Positions 45,608-56,700 of a DNA stretch of 64,000 bases are shown here, piece after piece. The first letter of the stretch is position 1. Every line of letters begins with the position of its first letter. Both the position numbers and the translations under genes were made by a program. Under the pieces are notes generated by a model, which ran no database searches, was not told where the DNA came from, and was given only the letters and a program-made list of their open reading frames with translations. This stretch comes from Metopolophium dirhodum (taxonomy: Eukaryota; Arthropoda; Insecta; Hemiptera; Aphididae): contig NC_083566.1 in the NCBI RefSeq assembly GCF_019925205.1, positions 25,420,001-25,484,000 on the forward strand, read 5' to 3'.

Positions 45608-46182
45608 GGGGTATGAATAGCATTGAAAAATACTATGAAAATGTACTTTTGTGTTTCCAATAATATGCAGGTTTATTGAGCGGTTTGAGAGTAAATACAC
45701 CTATTATCAATATCGTAGAAGATAAGTTAATTTATGCCATTATAAAAGTCAATTTTAAATATTTTAATTACTAAACTCAATAATTCAAATTGAAAAAGTA
45801 AAACATCACAAGTTTTTAGAATTAAATATTTTTGACTTTAAAAATAAAATATCGAAAATCAACTCCTATACAAGCCTAGACAGATAAACTTCTTCTCTTC
45901 AATTTGTATAATAGGTGTTCATACTGTAATGTCACTCAGCTATATTATTGGAAATACGAAACTAAGTTTCAGTGTTTCACTAAAATTCACATTTGTAATA
46001 TAGCGTGTAAAATGCTGAGTTACTGACATGTGCGTGCACGTGCGGGTGCGCTTTGCTTTTTATTTACACACAGTCCTCACACTAATGATCACTTACTACG
46101 CACACATTGACACGACCCGCATGCACACAAATAGAAAATTGCCTATATTGAACTCCTTAGAAACGGTCAGTATGCATACCCC
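45608..46182. mobile_element. TTAA-flanked MITE C (575 bp)
   Basis: Ends GGGGTATGAATA and (reverse complement) GGGGTATGCATA, flanked by TTAA at 45604-45607 and 46183-46186. No transposase. A different terminal sequence from MITEs A and B but the same TTAA target signature. Confidence 0.7.
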
Positions 46183-46214
46183 TTAATATGTATATCTTAA
46201 ACCTTGGTTTGGAT

Positions 46215-46275
46215 CATGAACTAAGATAGTTATTAAATATAGATATTATCTTAGTTCGTGGTTTGGATCCAGTTA
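46215..46275. repeat. Inverted repeat around GAACTAAGATA
   Basis: GGATCATGAACTAAGATA and TATCTTAGTTCGTGG flank a short AT loop. A GAACAAATTGTTC palindrome follows at about 46329. Confidence 0.6.
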
Positions 46276-46346
46276 TTATCAGTGATAAGGTTTGATAACA
46301 AGTATGACGTAGAGGACACTATGACACAGAACAAATTGTTCTGTGA

Positions 46347-46791
46347 CTATGATAAAGCGTAATACATAGATAATAAAGATATCTTTTAGCGTTTTCCACC
46401 ACACTGCACCGACTGCACTGTTGGCGTCTGGTGCACATAATATATGTTTCATCTGGAATACTAGTACGCACTGGTTGACATTGTTTATGTTTCACCTCAC
46501 TACACTCGGCCAGTTTTTTGCACTGAGTGCATTGATAGTTGCACGAGCTCCAGTCGACGGTGGGCTTTATCATTTTCCTGATAAGTACCAAAGTACCCAT
46601 CAAATATTTTATTATCTTTATATATCGGTGATGAGTATTGATTTTGTGTTTCATCTACACTTGCACCAGCCTGCACCGAGGACGATTATCAGTGACCTAT
46701 ATCAGTGCAACCTGGGTTCAACAGTGCGGTATGGTGGAAAACGCTATTTATTATCTATGGGCTATGGCGTAATACCATAGAACAATACCGC
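46347..46791. mobile_element. Foldback MITE just upstream of the CHTOP gene
   Basis: CATAGATAATAAA and, a little further in, TAGCGTTTTCCACCA (46366-46400) are mirrored by TGGTGGAAAACGCTATTTAT and TATCTATG (46732-46760); weaker pairing (CTATG, ACG) extends outward. The right end is about 130 bases from the CHTOP start codon, so the element probably overlaps the promoter or 5' leader. The 119-codon frame inside is not a gene. Confidence 0.6.
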
Positions 46792-46923
46792 ATCGTTTTG
46801 TTTTTATGTTTGGTACAATATTTTTGATATCCAGAAAACGACGTTGACGCATTCGTATTTCATTGCAAAAACTGTGTTGAATTCTATTTGTGTTTGAAGT
46901 AATATGTATAACTTGTTCTAGCG

Positions 46924-49900
46924 ATGTCATCATCAAGGAAGAACAATTTACTGGTCAAAAACACCGGCATGAGCCTGAATGACAGGTATAAGATATTGTT
47001 CGTCGTCGTAAAGTGTTTGTACAGTTATTGGACTTAAAATTTTGTTAATGTAGGTTCACACAAATACAAAAAAAATCCAAAACAGTGGGGGATGATGAAC
47101 TGATGAGGAAACACCGTATGCTCTCATTTAATATGGAACGTAGACCTGAAGTTGCAGCTTCATTGTTATTGAATCAAGTATGTTTTAATTTTTAATTACA
47201 TTGTTATACCTACAAGTATTACACTTACCCATATACTTTTATTATTAAAGGAATTTATGAATAGAGAACGACTCCGAGTACCACTTCCGCCACCCTTACC
47301 TCCGCCAAGACCGGAAATCAACAAACAAATGTACAATAGTATTATGCATAATATGATAAGACCGTTAGATAGATTAGGTGTTCCTGTTCATGAAAGACTT
47401 TCTGTAGGAAGAGTTCCATTAGTGGAAGATAGAAGGAGAATAAGAAGACGAAGTAAAGTTATGTCAATTTTTAATTTGTATACGTGTTACATAATAAACC
47501 ATTTATTTTAGGAGGTGCTAAGACTAAAATACGAGAATCTGTTAAGCCCAATTTAAACACAAATGGAAGTAACATAGGCACTACTAAGGTTTCTAAATCT
47601 AAAAAACGACAAATATCAAAACAGAGGTAAGTTATGAGAACATTAAATTTATTAAATAAGTATTTAAAATACGTATAGTTATAAGTTTAAATTAATCATT
47701 TTAACCACATTTAAAAATTGCTATTAGTAGGTATTAATACATTATTTAAAATTACATGTATAGTTAGTTAAATTGTATAAACAATTATGAGAATTTCCAA
47801 TAATGAAAAATGTTATTAGGCTTAATGTCAAACGTACTCACATTCATAACATTTTAAAAAATTTTTCGATCAATATACTTGGGGACCTTATTGCATTTGT
47901 ATAATAAGATTACAACTGAAATTTGGAATGAAATGATCTTACAATGTAATATTACAATAAATAGTTGTTTTTTATACTAGTTAATCCCGTGCACTTTGTG
48001 GCCCATTAAATGTAGGTACCACTCAGGGCCATCCTGACGATTTGCAGGGCCCAGAGCAGAGTAAAATTGCGGGGTTTAAAATGTTATTATCGTCAGTTGG
48101 CAGTTATGGCATATTATGATTACCTAGGTATAAATGGGCAATGCGCAAATAGACTTAAAAATATAGTACCTTGTACTTACAATAATATGAATAAGTAAAT
48201 AAATTAGTAACACAACACGCCATATATTTAAACTTAATATAATAATATTCATAAATAAGTCAATAAATATAGTGGGTACCCAATACAATATAAATGAAGG
48301 TGGACAAGTGAGTACTCCTCTGCTGTACAATAGTTCTCGTTATAATGAATGTGTTATATTTGAATTCAATAATTAGTCATTGTAAACGAAAAGATTCTGA
48401 GCGCAGACGTTGTACAACCTAGCATACTTGTGTTAATAGTCAAATTTAATAGTTAAAAATAATTATCAAAGATTAAAAATATCCCATGGCTATAAATAGC
48501 GTGACTTTCCGGTGAACTTTTTCTTTTTGATAGAGGTACAAAAACATGATGGGAACCTTCTATTAAAATTTCTTATGTTAGCTATGAAAAGAAAAACTTT
48601 TATGAATTTCTAACCAAAAAATAATTACAAAATTTGAAAAAATGATCAAGGCTATAAAAAGTTCAAAAAGAGTCAAAGTAGTTTGAACATTTTACCATGC
48701 ATGGAAAATGCTTATACAAAATATATTTGGTGAACTTTTCAAAAGTCTATGGCTTCGTTTAGGAAATACAACAAAATATCAAAAATCGATTAATAGGAAT
48801 TCGATAATTTACTACTGAATATCAAATATCATAAAAATCTTAAGTTCAAACTCTCATACAAAATTAATGTTCCATTTAAGTAAACCATTTTTTTTTTGTT
48901 AAAGGTAGAAACATTTATGTTAAGTCTTCCGTTAAAATTTTAAATCTTAGCAATAAAAAAAAAACTTTTCTAACTTGAAAATAATTTACAAAATTTAAAA
49001 AGATTTCTTATGTCTATAAATATCTAAAAAAAAAATCAAAATTGTTTGAAAATATTATTATGTATGGAAAATAGCCATTTTAACATTTGGTGAAAATTTC
49101 AAGTGCCATTACAACAAAATATCCAAAATTGATACATAAAAAGGCGGGTAAGTGGATGTCGCTCAGCTGTACAGTAGGTTACAAGTGGGTCACTGTAATG
49201 GATGGTGTTAAATTTGAATTCAATGATACAATATCATTGTATAAGAAAAAAGATTCTGAGCGAAAACGGTCAGTCAGCCTATGATATTAGCAAGTATATT
49301 TGATGATACTATTGTGAATAAAGTAATTTATAAATAACCTATTTACGTGGAGCCTTGTTTTTAATTTTCAATCCTTAGCTACAAAAGTTGAACATTTTAT
49401 AAATTTTAAACTACAAAATAATTATTACATTTTAAATTTGATACAATTTGAACCTTAAATGCTTATAAATAAAAACTGTGACTAAGGATTTTTAATATTT
49501 TTCAAATGTCATTGTAACAATATAGTAGGAGCCTTGTATTACATTTTCAAGCTTTTTTAACAAACAAATACAATTTTTTTGATATTTATAGAAAAACAAA
49601 CTAAAAAAAATTGAAACTGAAAATGTCCGTAAACAGCTCAAAATAAGTCAAAATATTTGGAAAATCTTATGGTGTATAGAAAATGCTTATATAAACATTC
49701 AGTCAATATTTCATGTCCCTACGGTCATTTGTCTTAGAGTTACACCAAAAACCAAAATCGATTTTCTCGAAAACAGATTTTAACTTTTGACCCCCCAAAG
49801 TACCAACTAGATTCACTTTTCTATCAGAAAAGTTACTGTTGAAGAAAATCCAAGCACTCTTACTGTCCTATAAGGTGATGACAGATGAGCTTCGCTCAGA

Positions 49901-51589
49901 ATCTAAAATTCATTAATTTAACAATGAAAATCATAAATCATAAAAAATTTTAAATTTATATGCTGATAAAAAATTAATGTTACTTTCCGGCCTCGCTAGC
50001 TCTACCCTGGTCCCACTCTATATGATTCAAACTTTGTTCAATTCGTTATTTAATATTCGTCGTATGGTGTTCAAAACGTCAAAATTTTCATCGATTATCT
50101 TGAATCTCAAAATACTTGTGCAAGCACCACTTTATAAAATGTGAATTTTGAAGATGCTTTCTTAGTGCACACTTACAAGGTGGTACGAAGGCACCATAAA
50201 AATTGGAAGCCTCTATCATTATTTAGGCTCTATGTTGATCAGTCAGTCAGTCAGGACACGTTCGATTATATTATATTATAGCCATCCCAAGTTCGGACCG
50301 GCTTTGCATGTGAGACATACTTGTGATTATGCGAGCAAGGGATTGCGGACCCCTCGAGAGGCATATGTAATTACAAATATTTTATTAACACGTTGTGTAC
50401 GATATACATGTATAGGTTCCCGGGACAACGGTCAAAAAATAAGCGTTCGAAATACCATTTTTACAAAGTTATATGGTTTTGATCAAATATAATATACAGA
50501 TCTAAAATTGTATTCAATCATAACCAATAGCTAACTCACAATAAACAAAAAAAATATTATTATTCAGTTTATTTTCTTGCTGGATAGATGGCGCCACTGT
50601 TGTATTTATGATATCCAGGTTTCCTATTTTTTCCAGTGGATTTACATAAAATGTTCGTTCATATAAACCTTGTCCTGAGTCCTGACAATACGAACACAAC
50701 AGAAAAAAAATCAGCCAAATCGGTAAACGCGTTATCAAGTGATGTCATGACAAATGATTAGGGTCCATTTATATATATATAGATATACTATTTAAATATC
50801 TCACTATTTTATATAAATAAATAACAAGTACATAAATTGGTATAAAAACTAGCCTCGTAGGGATAGCGAGATATTGAAAATTCCTTGGTACTTTTCAATT
50901 AACCCGACTATCATGAGTCTCAATTTTGTTATCTCGGCTACCAGTCAGACTTTATTGTACCATGTAACAACATAGTTAACGGCGAGTTACCTGTGGGCTG
51001 TGGCCATCTTGAGGTCGTGTTGTGTAGCAAGTCGAGGGATATTTTCGTTTTTTTTTTTGTCTGAGCGCATAAACATCTAAATAGTCAAAGATTGTTGAGT
51101 ATTTTGTAATGTTTTATATTGATGATAAAGTTAATTCAAAAATCAGAGTCCAATGTGATTCTATCTAGATGTTCCTCTAAAAAAAAAATAATCAAAATCT
51201 GACGATTCTTTTTATTTTTCTTGTAAAGTAATTTTTGAATGTTGAAATATTTTGTTTTTATTCTTCCGCATGGCCTGTCATAATGTACAACATAATTGTA
51301 TCCACGAAACCCTGTATATAACATTATACATTTAAATATATTACTCGATTAAATGATTATTTTGTTATGTGTACAGAACAAAATAATTTTTATGACAATT
51401 CATGTTATTATGTATCATTTTCAAATCTACATAATTGTTTTTTTGTGTATATCTTATAGAGACCAATTTCCTCACAAAGAACAAGTAATTTCTAAAGAAG
51501 ATTTAGACCAACAGCTAGATCAGTTTATGTCACACACTAAACAAAAACGAGATGAAGAACTGAATAGAGTTATTCAAGAACATTCTTAA
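46924..51589 (+). CDS. CHTOP: CHTOP-like protein (chromatin target of PRMT1), 5 exons
   Basis: Exons 46924-46985, 47054-47177, 47251-47452, 47512-47626 and 51460-51589 have GT/AG borders, join in phase and encode 210 residues. Conserved family blocks: GMSLNDRFT (residues 15-23; vertebrate CHTOP has KMSLNERFT), RPEVAASLLLNQ (51-62), and the C-terminal FoP duplication domain around SKEDLDQQLDQFMSHTKQKR (about 178-197). In vertebrates CHTOP binds the TREX mRNA-export complex and PRMT1 in the nucleus; that role here is inferred. The middle is proline-rich (LPPPLPPPRPE, about 74-84) and arginine-rich (RRRIRRR near 124-130), but the long RGG region of vertebrate CHTOP is essentially absent. Intron 4 is 3.8 kb and full of repeats. 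Convergent with myosin VI. Confidence 0.88.
48024..48295. mobile_element. hAT-like left terminus in CHTOP intron 4
   Basis: CAGGGCCATCCTGACGATTT followed by GCAGGGCCC looks like a hAT end (CAGGGCC type, as at 8492). No right end or duplication found, so extent is uncertain. Confidence 0.35.
48296..49911 (+). repeat. Family A: an old copy followed by a young one, in CHTOP intron 4
   Basis: 48296-49137 is a diverged copy (AAGGTGGACAAGTGAGTACT, AAAGATTCTGAGCGCAGACG). 49138-49911 is a much better-preserved copy starting AAAAGGCGGGTAAGTGGATG and ending GCTTCGCTCAGAATCTAAAA, the same termini as defined at 34806-36282, but with only one body module. Same orientation as the host gene. Confidence 0.75.
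49912..51459. other. Rest of CHTOP intron 4
   Basis: AT-rich. A GC-richer stretch at about 50170-50460 (GATCAGTCAGTCAGTCAGGA, GGGATTGCGGACCCCTCGAG) looks transposon-derived but was not assigned. Frames here are not genes. Confidence 0.4.
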
Positions 51590-52104
51590 CAAAATTTGTA
51601 TGGTTGAATATTTATAATTCAATTATTTGGTAAAAAATATTTCTTAATACTGCCTTATTTAAATTAATATTTCAAGTTATAATTTCTTTTTTTTAATTCA
51701 TTTCTATAAGTGGTTTAATTTTAAAAGATATATGAAAGCTGTATAAATTAAAGCTACCTTAAATATTTTCATTAGTGTTTAATTTTTCACATACATTGAC
51801 TGTCTATTTGTAATAATACAATTATACAATTATAAAAAAAATATATGTTTATGTATTAGGACATAAGGCATATAATAATAACGATTAAATTATAAAAATC
51901 TTATTTATCGTTTTTATTTATTAAGCATGTATATTTAAAAAAAATAATTATTTTTGGTTAATATTTTATGAATTTATAAAGAGTAATCCGGGACCTTTTC
52001 TGATTGTGCTACTGGGCTGAACTTTTCAAAACTTTAAAATTATTGACTGCCTAAAATGATAATCTTTTAGGGTTAATAACCACAAGCACACACATAGAGT
52101 ACAG

Positions 52105-52375
52105 CAGTAATGCCCAAGACTAGAATCAAGAACCAGATTTTTCGTTATTAATAAACGAAACAAGCTCAAATTTCACACTAAAAATAAGTGTAAAACATTT
52201 TTATATATTTTTTATTTCTATCATCATTATATTTTTGGAATATTTAAAAGAATTCATAAATTAATAAAAATCATAATTTGTAATAATTTTACTTTTTTGA
52301 ATATTTTGTTTTATTTAAAAAAATTGTAACAAGCCATATGAAATACCTTTGCGGGCCGTGGGTTGGGCATCACTG
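52105..52375. mobile_element. hAT-type MITE between the two genes
   Basis: Ends CAGTAATGCCCAAGAC and (reverse complement) CAGTGATGCCCAACCCACGG. Flanking 8-mers GAGTACAG (52097-52104) and GTGTATAG (52376-52383) match 6 of 8. Confidence 0.6.
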
Positions 52376-52435
52376 GTGTATAGCTTCCGTTAATGTGATT
52401 TCTTAAATCTGGTGAATTACACAGACATGTATGAG

Positions 52436-52616
52436 TATACTCTATTTGAAATAAGAACAGTAGTCGGCGGTGACAAGTTATAGTCTTCGATGATCAGACG
52501 CATTTTCAGAGGTTTCCCCTCACCAAGTAGACATGAAAGATCAGTGCTCTAAAACAAGCTACACCCCTGCGCATAAGTTGGCCACTGACTATTGTTCTTA
52601 TTTTGAACAAAGTATA
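52436..52616. mobile_element. MITE with about 45-bp terminal inverted repeats
   Basis: TATACTCTATTTGAAATAAG, then AACAGTAGTC on the left is mirrored by TATACTTTGTTCAAAATAAG, then AACAATAGTC (reverse complement) on the right. TA borders fit a Tc1/mariner-type target, by inference. Confidence 0.65.
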
Positions 52617-52649
52617 GTAGTTGTATATTAACTACTACTTGTATGCTAC

Positions 52650-52846
52650 TATACTCGGTCCAGTGAGAGAACGCACCACGGCCCGACCATAATCATTCTG
52701 GTTTCGCGCATATCTGCCCATCAACCGACGGTGCACTCTAATGACCATCTTCGGAGCACCTAGAGGGGGAAACCAGACTTTATCAACCGTTCGGTTGTCA
52801 GTCTGCATGCACAGAACCGGAACGTTCTCTTGCTAGACAGAGTATA
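52650..52846. mobile_element. MITE with TATACTC termini
   Basis: The left arm TATACTCGGTCCAGTGAGAG and right arm (reverse complement) TATACTCTGTCTAGCAAGAG are followed by AACG in both. GC-richer interior, no coding sequence. Lies 34 bases from the preceding MITE and may belong to a related group. Confidence 0.65.
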
Positions 52847-53708
52847 GAATAGTCAATAGAGATACCTACTGATAAATAATTTTAGCTTTACCTAGAAAAA
52901 TGATTCATACTAAAGATAATATTAATAAACATAGAATAGATTGCAGAAGTTCACTAATGTTACTAACAATATGATTAATTCAAACTACAAATAAATATTT
53001 ATATAATTTTAATTTTATTTAACTTATATAAATACCTCCAATAATATTAAATCGGTCTTAAAACAAGTATTAATGAAAATAATTATTATAAAAATCAGAA
53101 TACATAATAATTTGTATATATTTTATCAGATTTTTTCATTATTAGTTTATAAATATATTTTATAAATTATGAATATGTAAATAATAAAATATCAAAATAA
53201 CAGTTTTAAATATCTGTTTTGAATCCCAAATTCTTATCACAGACTTATAACTTACAACAGACTTACTTTGTAACGAGTTTTACAATAGAGTATGTATATT
53301 TTAGTGTTTAATAAGGTAAACTGTCTTACACTTTTAACATTCAATATTTTTTTTAAATGATTAGAAAATTTGTTAACAAATAACAGAACTAAATAGTAAA
53401 TATTAAAAATTAATAAAAAATCTAAAAAATAATATTTTTCTAACTTAAGATTTGACGTTTGTAAAACAGTTAAATAGACAATACAATGACTAAAAAAAAT
53501 GTTTAAAACAATACTTCGATACTGTTATTTATCACATCTATTACAACCTGACAAAAAACCAATCACCCAATTATAGGAACAAAACAAAAAATTATATAAA
53601 AAAAAAAAATTATAAAAAGTGTAAGGAATGTGGCATTTTGGATTCATTTTATACCTATATTTGAAACAATAATCTTGACAGCAGTTTTGCAAGTTAACTG
53701 CCGATACT
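52847..53708. other. AT-rich 3' flank of myosin VI
   Basis: No gene seen. Presumed 3' untranslated and intergenic sequence of the minus-strand myosin gene. A minus-strand frame at 53525-53776 runs through the last myosin exon in a different phase and is a shadow. Confidence 0.5.
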
Positions 53709-56700
53709 TTAATTACTGACATTATTCCTAGTATATGTTTTTCCACCATGTTTTTCCCATTCTTTATTGAAATCATTTTCTAATATTTCAGCACCCCTCT
53801 TACGAGTTAATCCTGTTTCATCCAAACTTAGTTCACACATCTGCATATCATCTTTCCCTGGAATAAAAATGTAACAAACAAGTTTTTATATAAAAGATAT
53901 CCGTTAACTAAATATTATTAGTGCTATGTAAGTCTTACCGGCATTAAGTAAAATTGCTGGTTTATCAGGATGTAATTCCATTTGTCTAGCAACGTATTGT
54001 CCATCAAAGTGCGCATACCACCATCCACGATGCTGATCTCCGCCAGATCCAGGTGATCTGGTAGGTGTACTTGAACGTACAAATGGAATGCGAAAATATC
54101 GTTGGCTACTCGTAGGAATTATAGGCTGTACCTTTGTGTTCTGATAATGTTTGACTCCCTTTGACTGATTAGCTAGAAAGAGATTGTAATGTAATATACT
54201 TATATTAATAAACAATAACAATAACTTAAATATAATTTCTGTGATTTACCAGTATCCATTATGGAACGAGGCACTCTTTCATTGTCATCCATATAAGTAC
54301 GTTTTTTGTTCTTTGCTTTCCAAGCGTGGTACACCTTGAGGCGGCGATGAAATTCTACTCTACAAGCCTATTGAAAAAATTCTATCATAACTCACTAGTA
54401 CAATAAATTAAGCACATTTATTTTATATTTACCTCTAGTAGTTCAATATCACAGGAAGTGTTTATAGTGTCTCTAAGTTCTGAATACTTCCACTTCGACA
54501 AATCATATTTACCTGGTGGTTGTTCTATATTTGTAGATCTCCTGTTTAAAATATACACACATTTTCACTTTAGTATTCTTTATATTTATAATATCTTTAT
54601 ACTTACTTTGAGTAGGTATTAGAGATATCTTCAACAAAACTATTTGTTTCTTGCGCCAACCGTAAAGCAAGTTCATGATCACGTCGCTCTTGTTCCATTT
54701 GCTCTCTAAACTTAGCTTCGGCTAATGCAGCCTTATCAATCTCCTCCTAAATTTAAAATTGAATCGTATTAACTACATAACTTGTAATATATATTTTAAT
54801 AAAACCTACTTTTGTTAAGAAAATATCATTTTTATGTATTTCTTCTTCTGCTTTACGACGAAGTTCTATTTCTATTTTTCTATAAAAAAAAATCAGTGTT
54901 AATTTTAGAATGATTTTATTTTATTTAAGTATTTTAAAATGATAAAATTAAACATCCAACAATACAAATTGTTTCACTAACTGTTTTTTAATTTGTTCGT
55001 CTTCTAATTTAGCATGTTCTTCTTTATCCTTAGTAGCCTTAACTATTTCCATTTCAATTTGTAATTTAGCTAAACGTTGTTTTTCAGCTTCAGCACTTTT
55101 TTCGGCATTTGCTTTCTTTCTTAAACTCTCCATTTGTGAATTGGCTGCTTTAACCAAACTATTATAAATATTGTTTATTTCAACAGCTTTGATATTTTCA
55201 TTATTCTAAAATTATTAATCATGAATTTAATACAATGCTAAAAATATAATTTTTAAATCATTACTCTTATCTTTTTAATAGCTAAATCAAATTCGATTCG
55301 CAACTTTTGAGCATCTGATACACAGAGAGCATTATCTTTTTTAATTTGTCCTGCCAGTGTTTCCATTTCATTTAATATGGTCTAAACAAAAAAACACAAT
55401 GAGAATTAATATTTGATAGTTATATACTATAATTATTGCACTGTTGCATAAACATATGTTATTTTAATACATTTTCAAACATTTGACAATTCTTTAAGAA
55501 TCTAAGCAACAAGTAACTTAAGATTAATCTGTTAAATTAAATATTGATTGTGCAATATTCCATAAAACTGCTAATAAATTTAATAAATAATTTATTAACT
55601 CACTTTCAGACTGTTTATTTTTTTTATTCCCATATATCTAGGCCTGTGTTTCATTTTTGATAAATGCATTCTCACATTTTTTTGAATTACTATAAGATTT
55701 GCTTGTCGATATAATATTTTGTTTTTCACTACAACAATAACAAAGTGCATGAGTATGGGAATTAATATTGGTTTATATTTAAAAAAATATTTTAATTTAG
55801 TGGGTAAATGAACATTTTAACTGATACAATGTCTTACATTTAATAACAGATAAAGCACACCATTGAGATTGTTTCCAATGTAAAGTAGTCAGATACTTCT
55901 GCACCTTTTCGATCATTTGTTTCAAGTTTTCTGGATCTGAATGCATAATTGCATCAAATTCAGCAAACTTTCCTGGTCGAAAAAATACTTTTGATACACC
56001 AAATTTGTAATCACCTTCATTAACTCCAACTGCTCTGAATAAAGCCTAAAATATATATAAAATATTATAATAATAAATTATCAATTAACTAATATAGTAA
56101 TATCGAATATCCATCTATAAGTGATATTAAAATGTGTTATAAAGATGTATATTTCATACTCTTTAATTACTTTAGAAAATATTCTTGGTTCAAGGCGAGC
56201 AAGCTTTGGAGGCAGTCTCTGTTTGTACATATCGTATAGTTGTTGAAATGGAGCACGTGATGGAAAACCTTGTTGCATAAGTTCTAATACACTTGTCATG
56301 CCAGAACACTGTAACTGGGATAGAATTGATCCACCATCTATCAGGTGGTCCACCATTTTGTCATTTGGTTTAATACATCTAACAAAGTTTGTACCCTATA
56401 AAATAATTAAAACAGGTCTGATGACACATTTATTTATTCAAAAATTACTTAACTTACAGTACTCCTTAATTTTTCCATGAGCTCAGCCAATTGACTTTTA
56501 AATTTTGATCCAACACTTATGAAGTTCAACTTTCCTTTGTTTGCACATTGTGTGCTGGTAGCAAATAGACTTTGTAAGAATGGATTGTTACTTTCTTGAA
56601 CTAGACCTTCTAAGTTTGCATGAAGAGCATCATTATTTTTATCAATGAATTGGCTCTGTAAAAAAGCAACAAATATAATAAACCTGTAGGTATTTTACAA

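Noticed and set aside
46421..46780. 119-codon plus-strand frame and its minus-strand partner
   Set aside because: Contained in the foldback MITE at 46347-46791.
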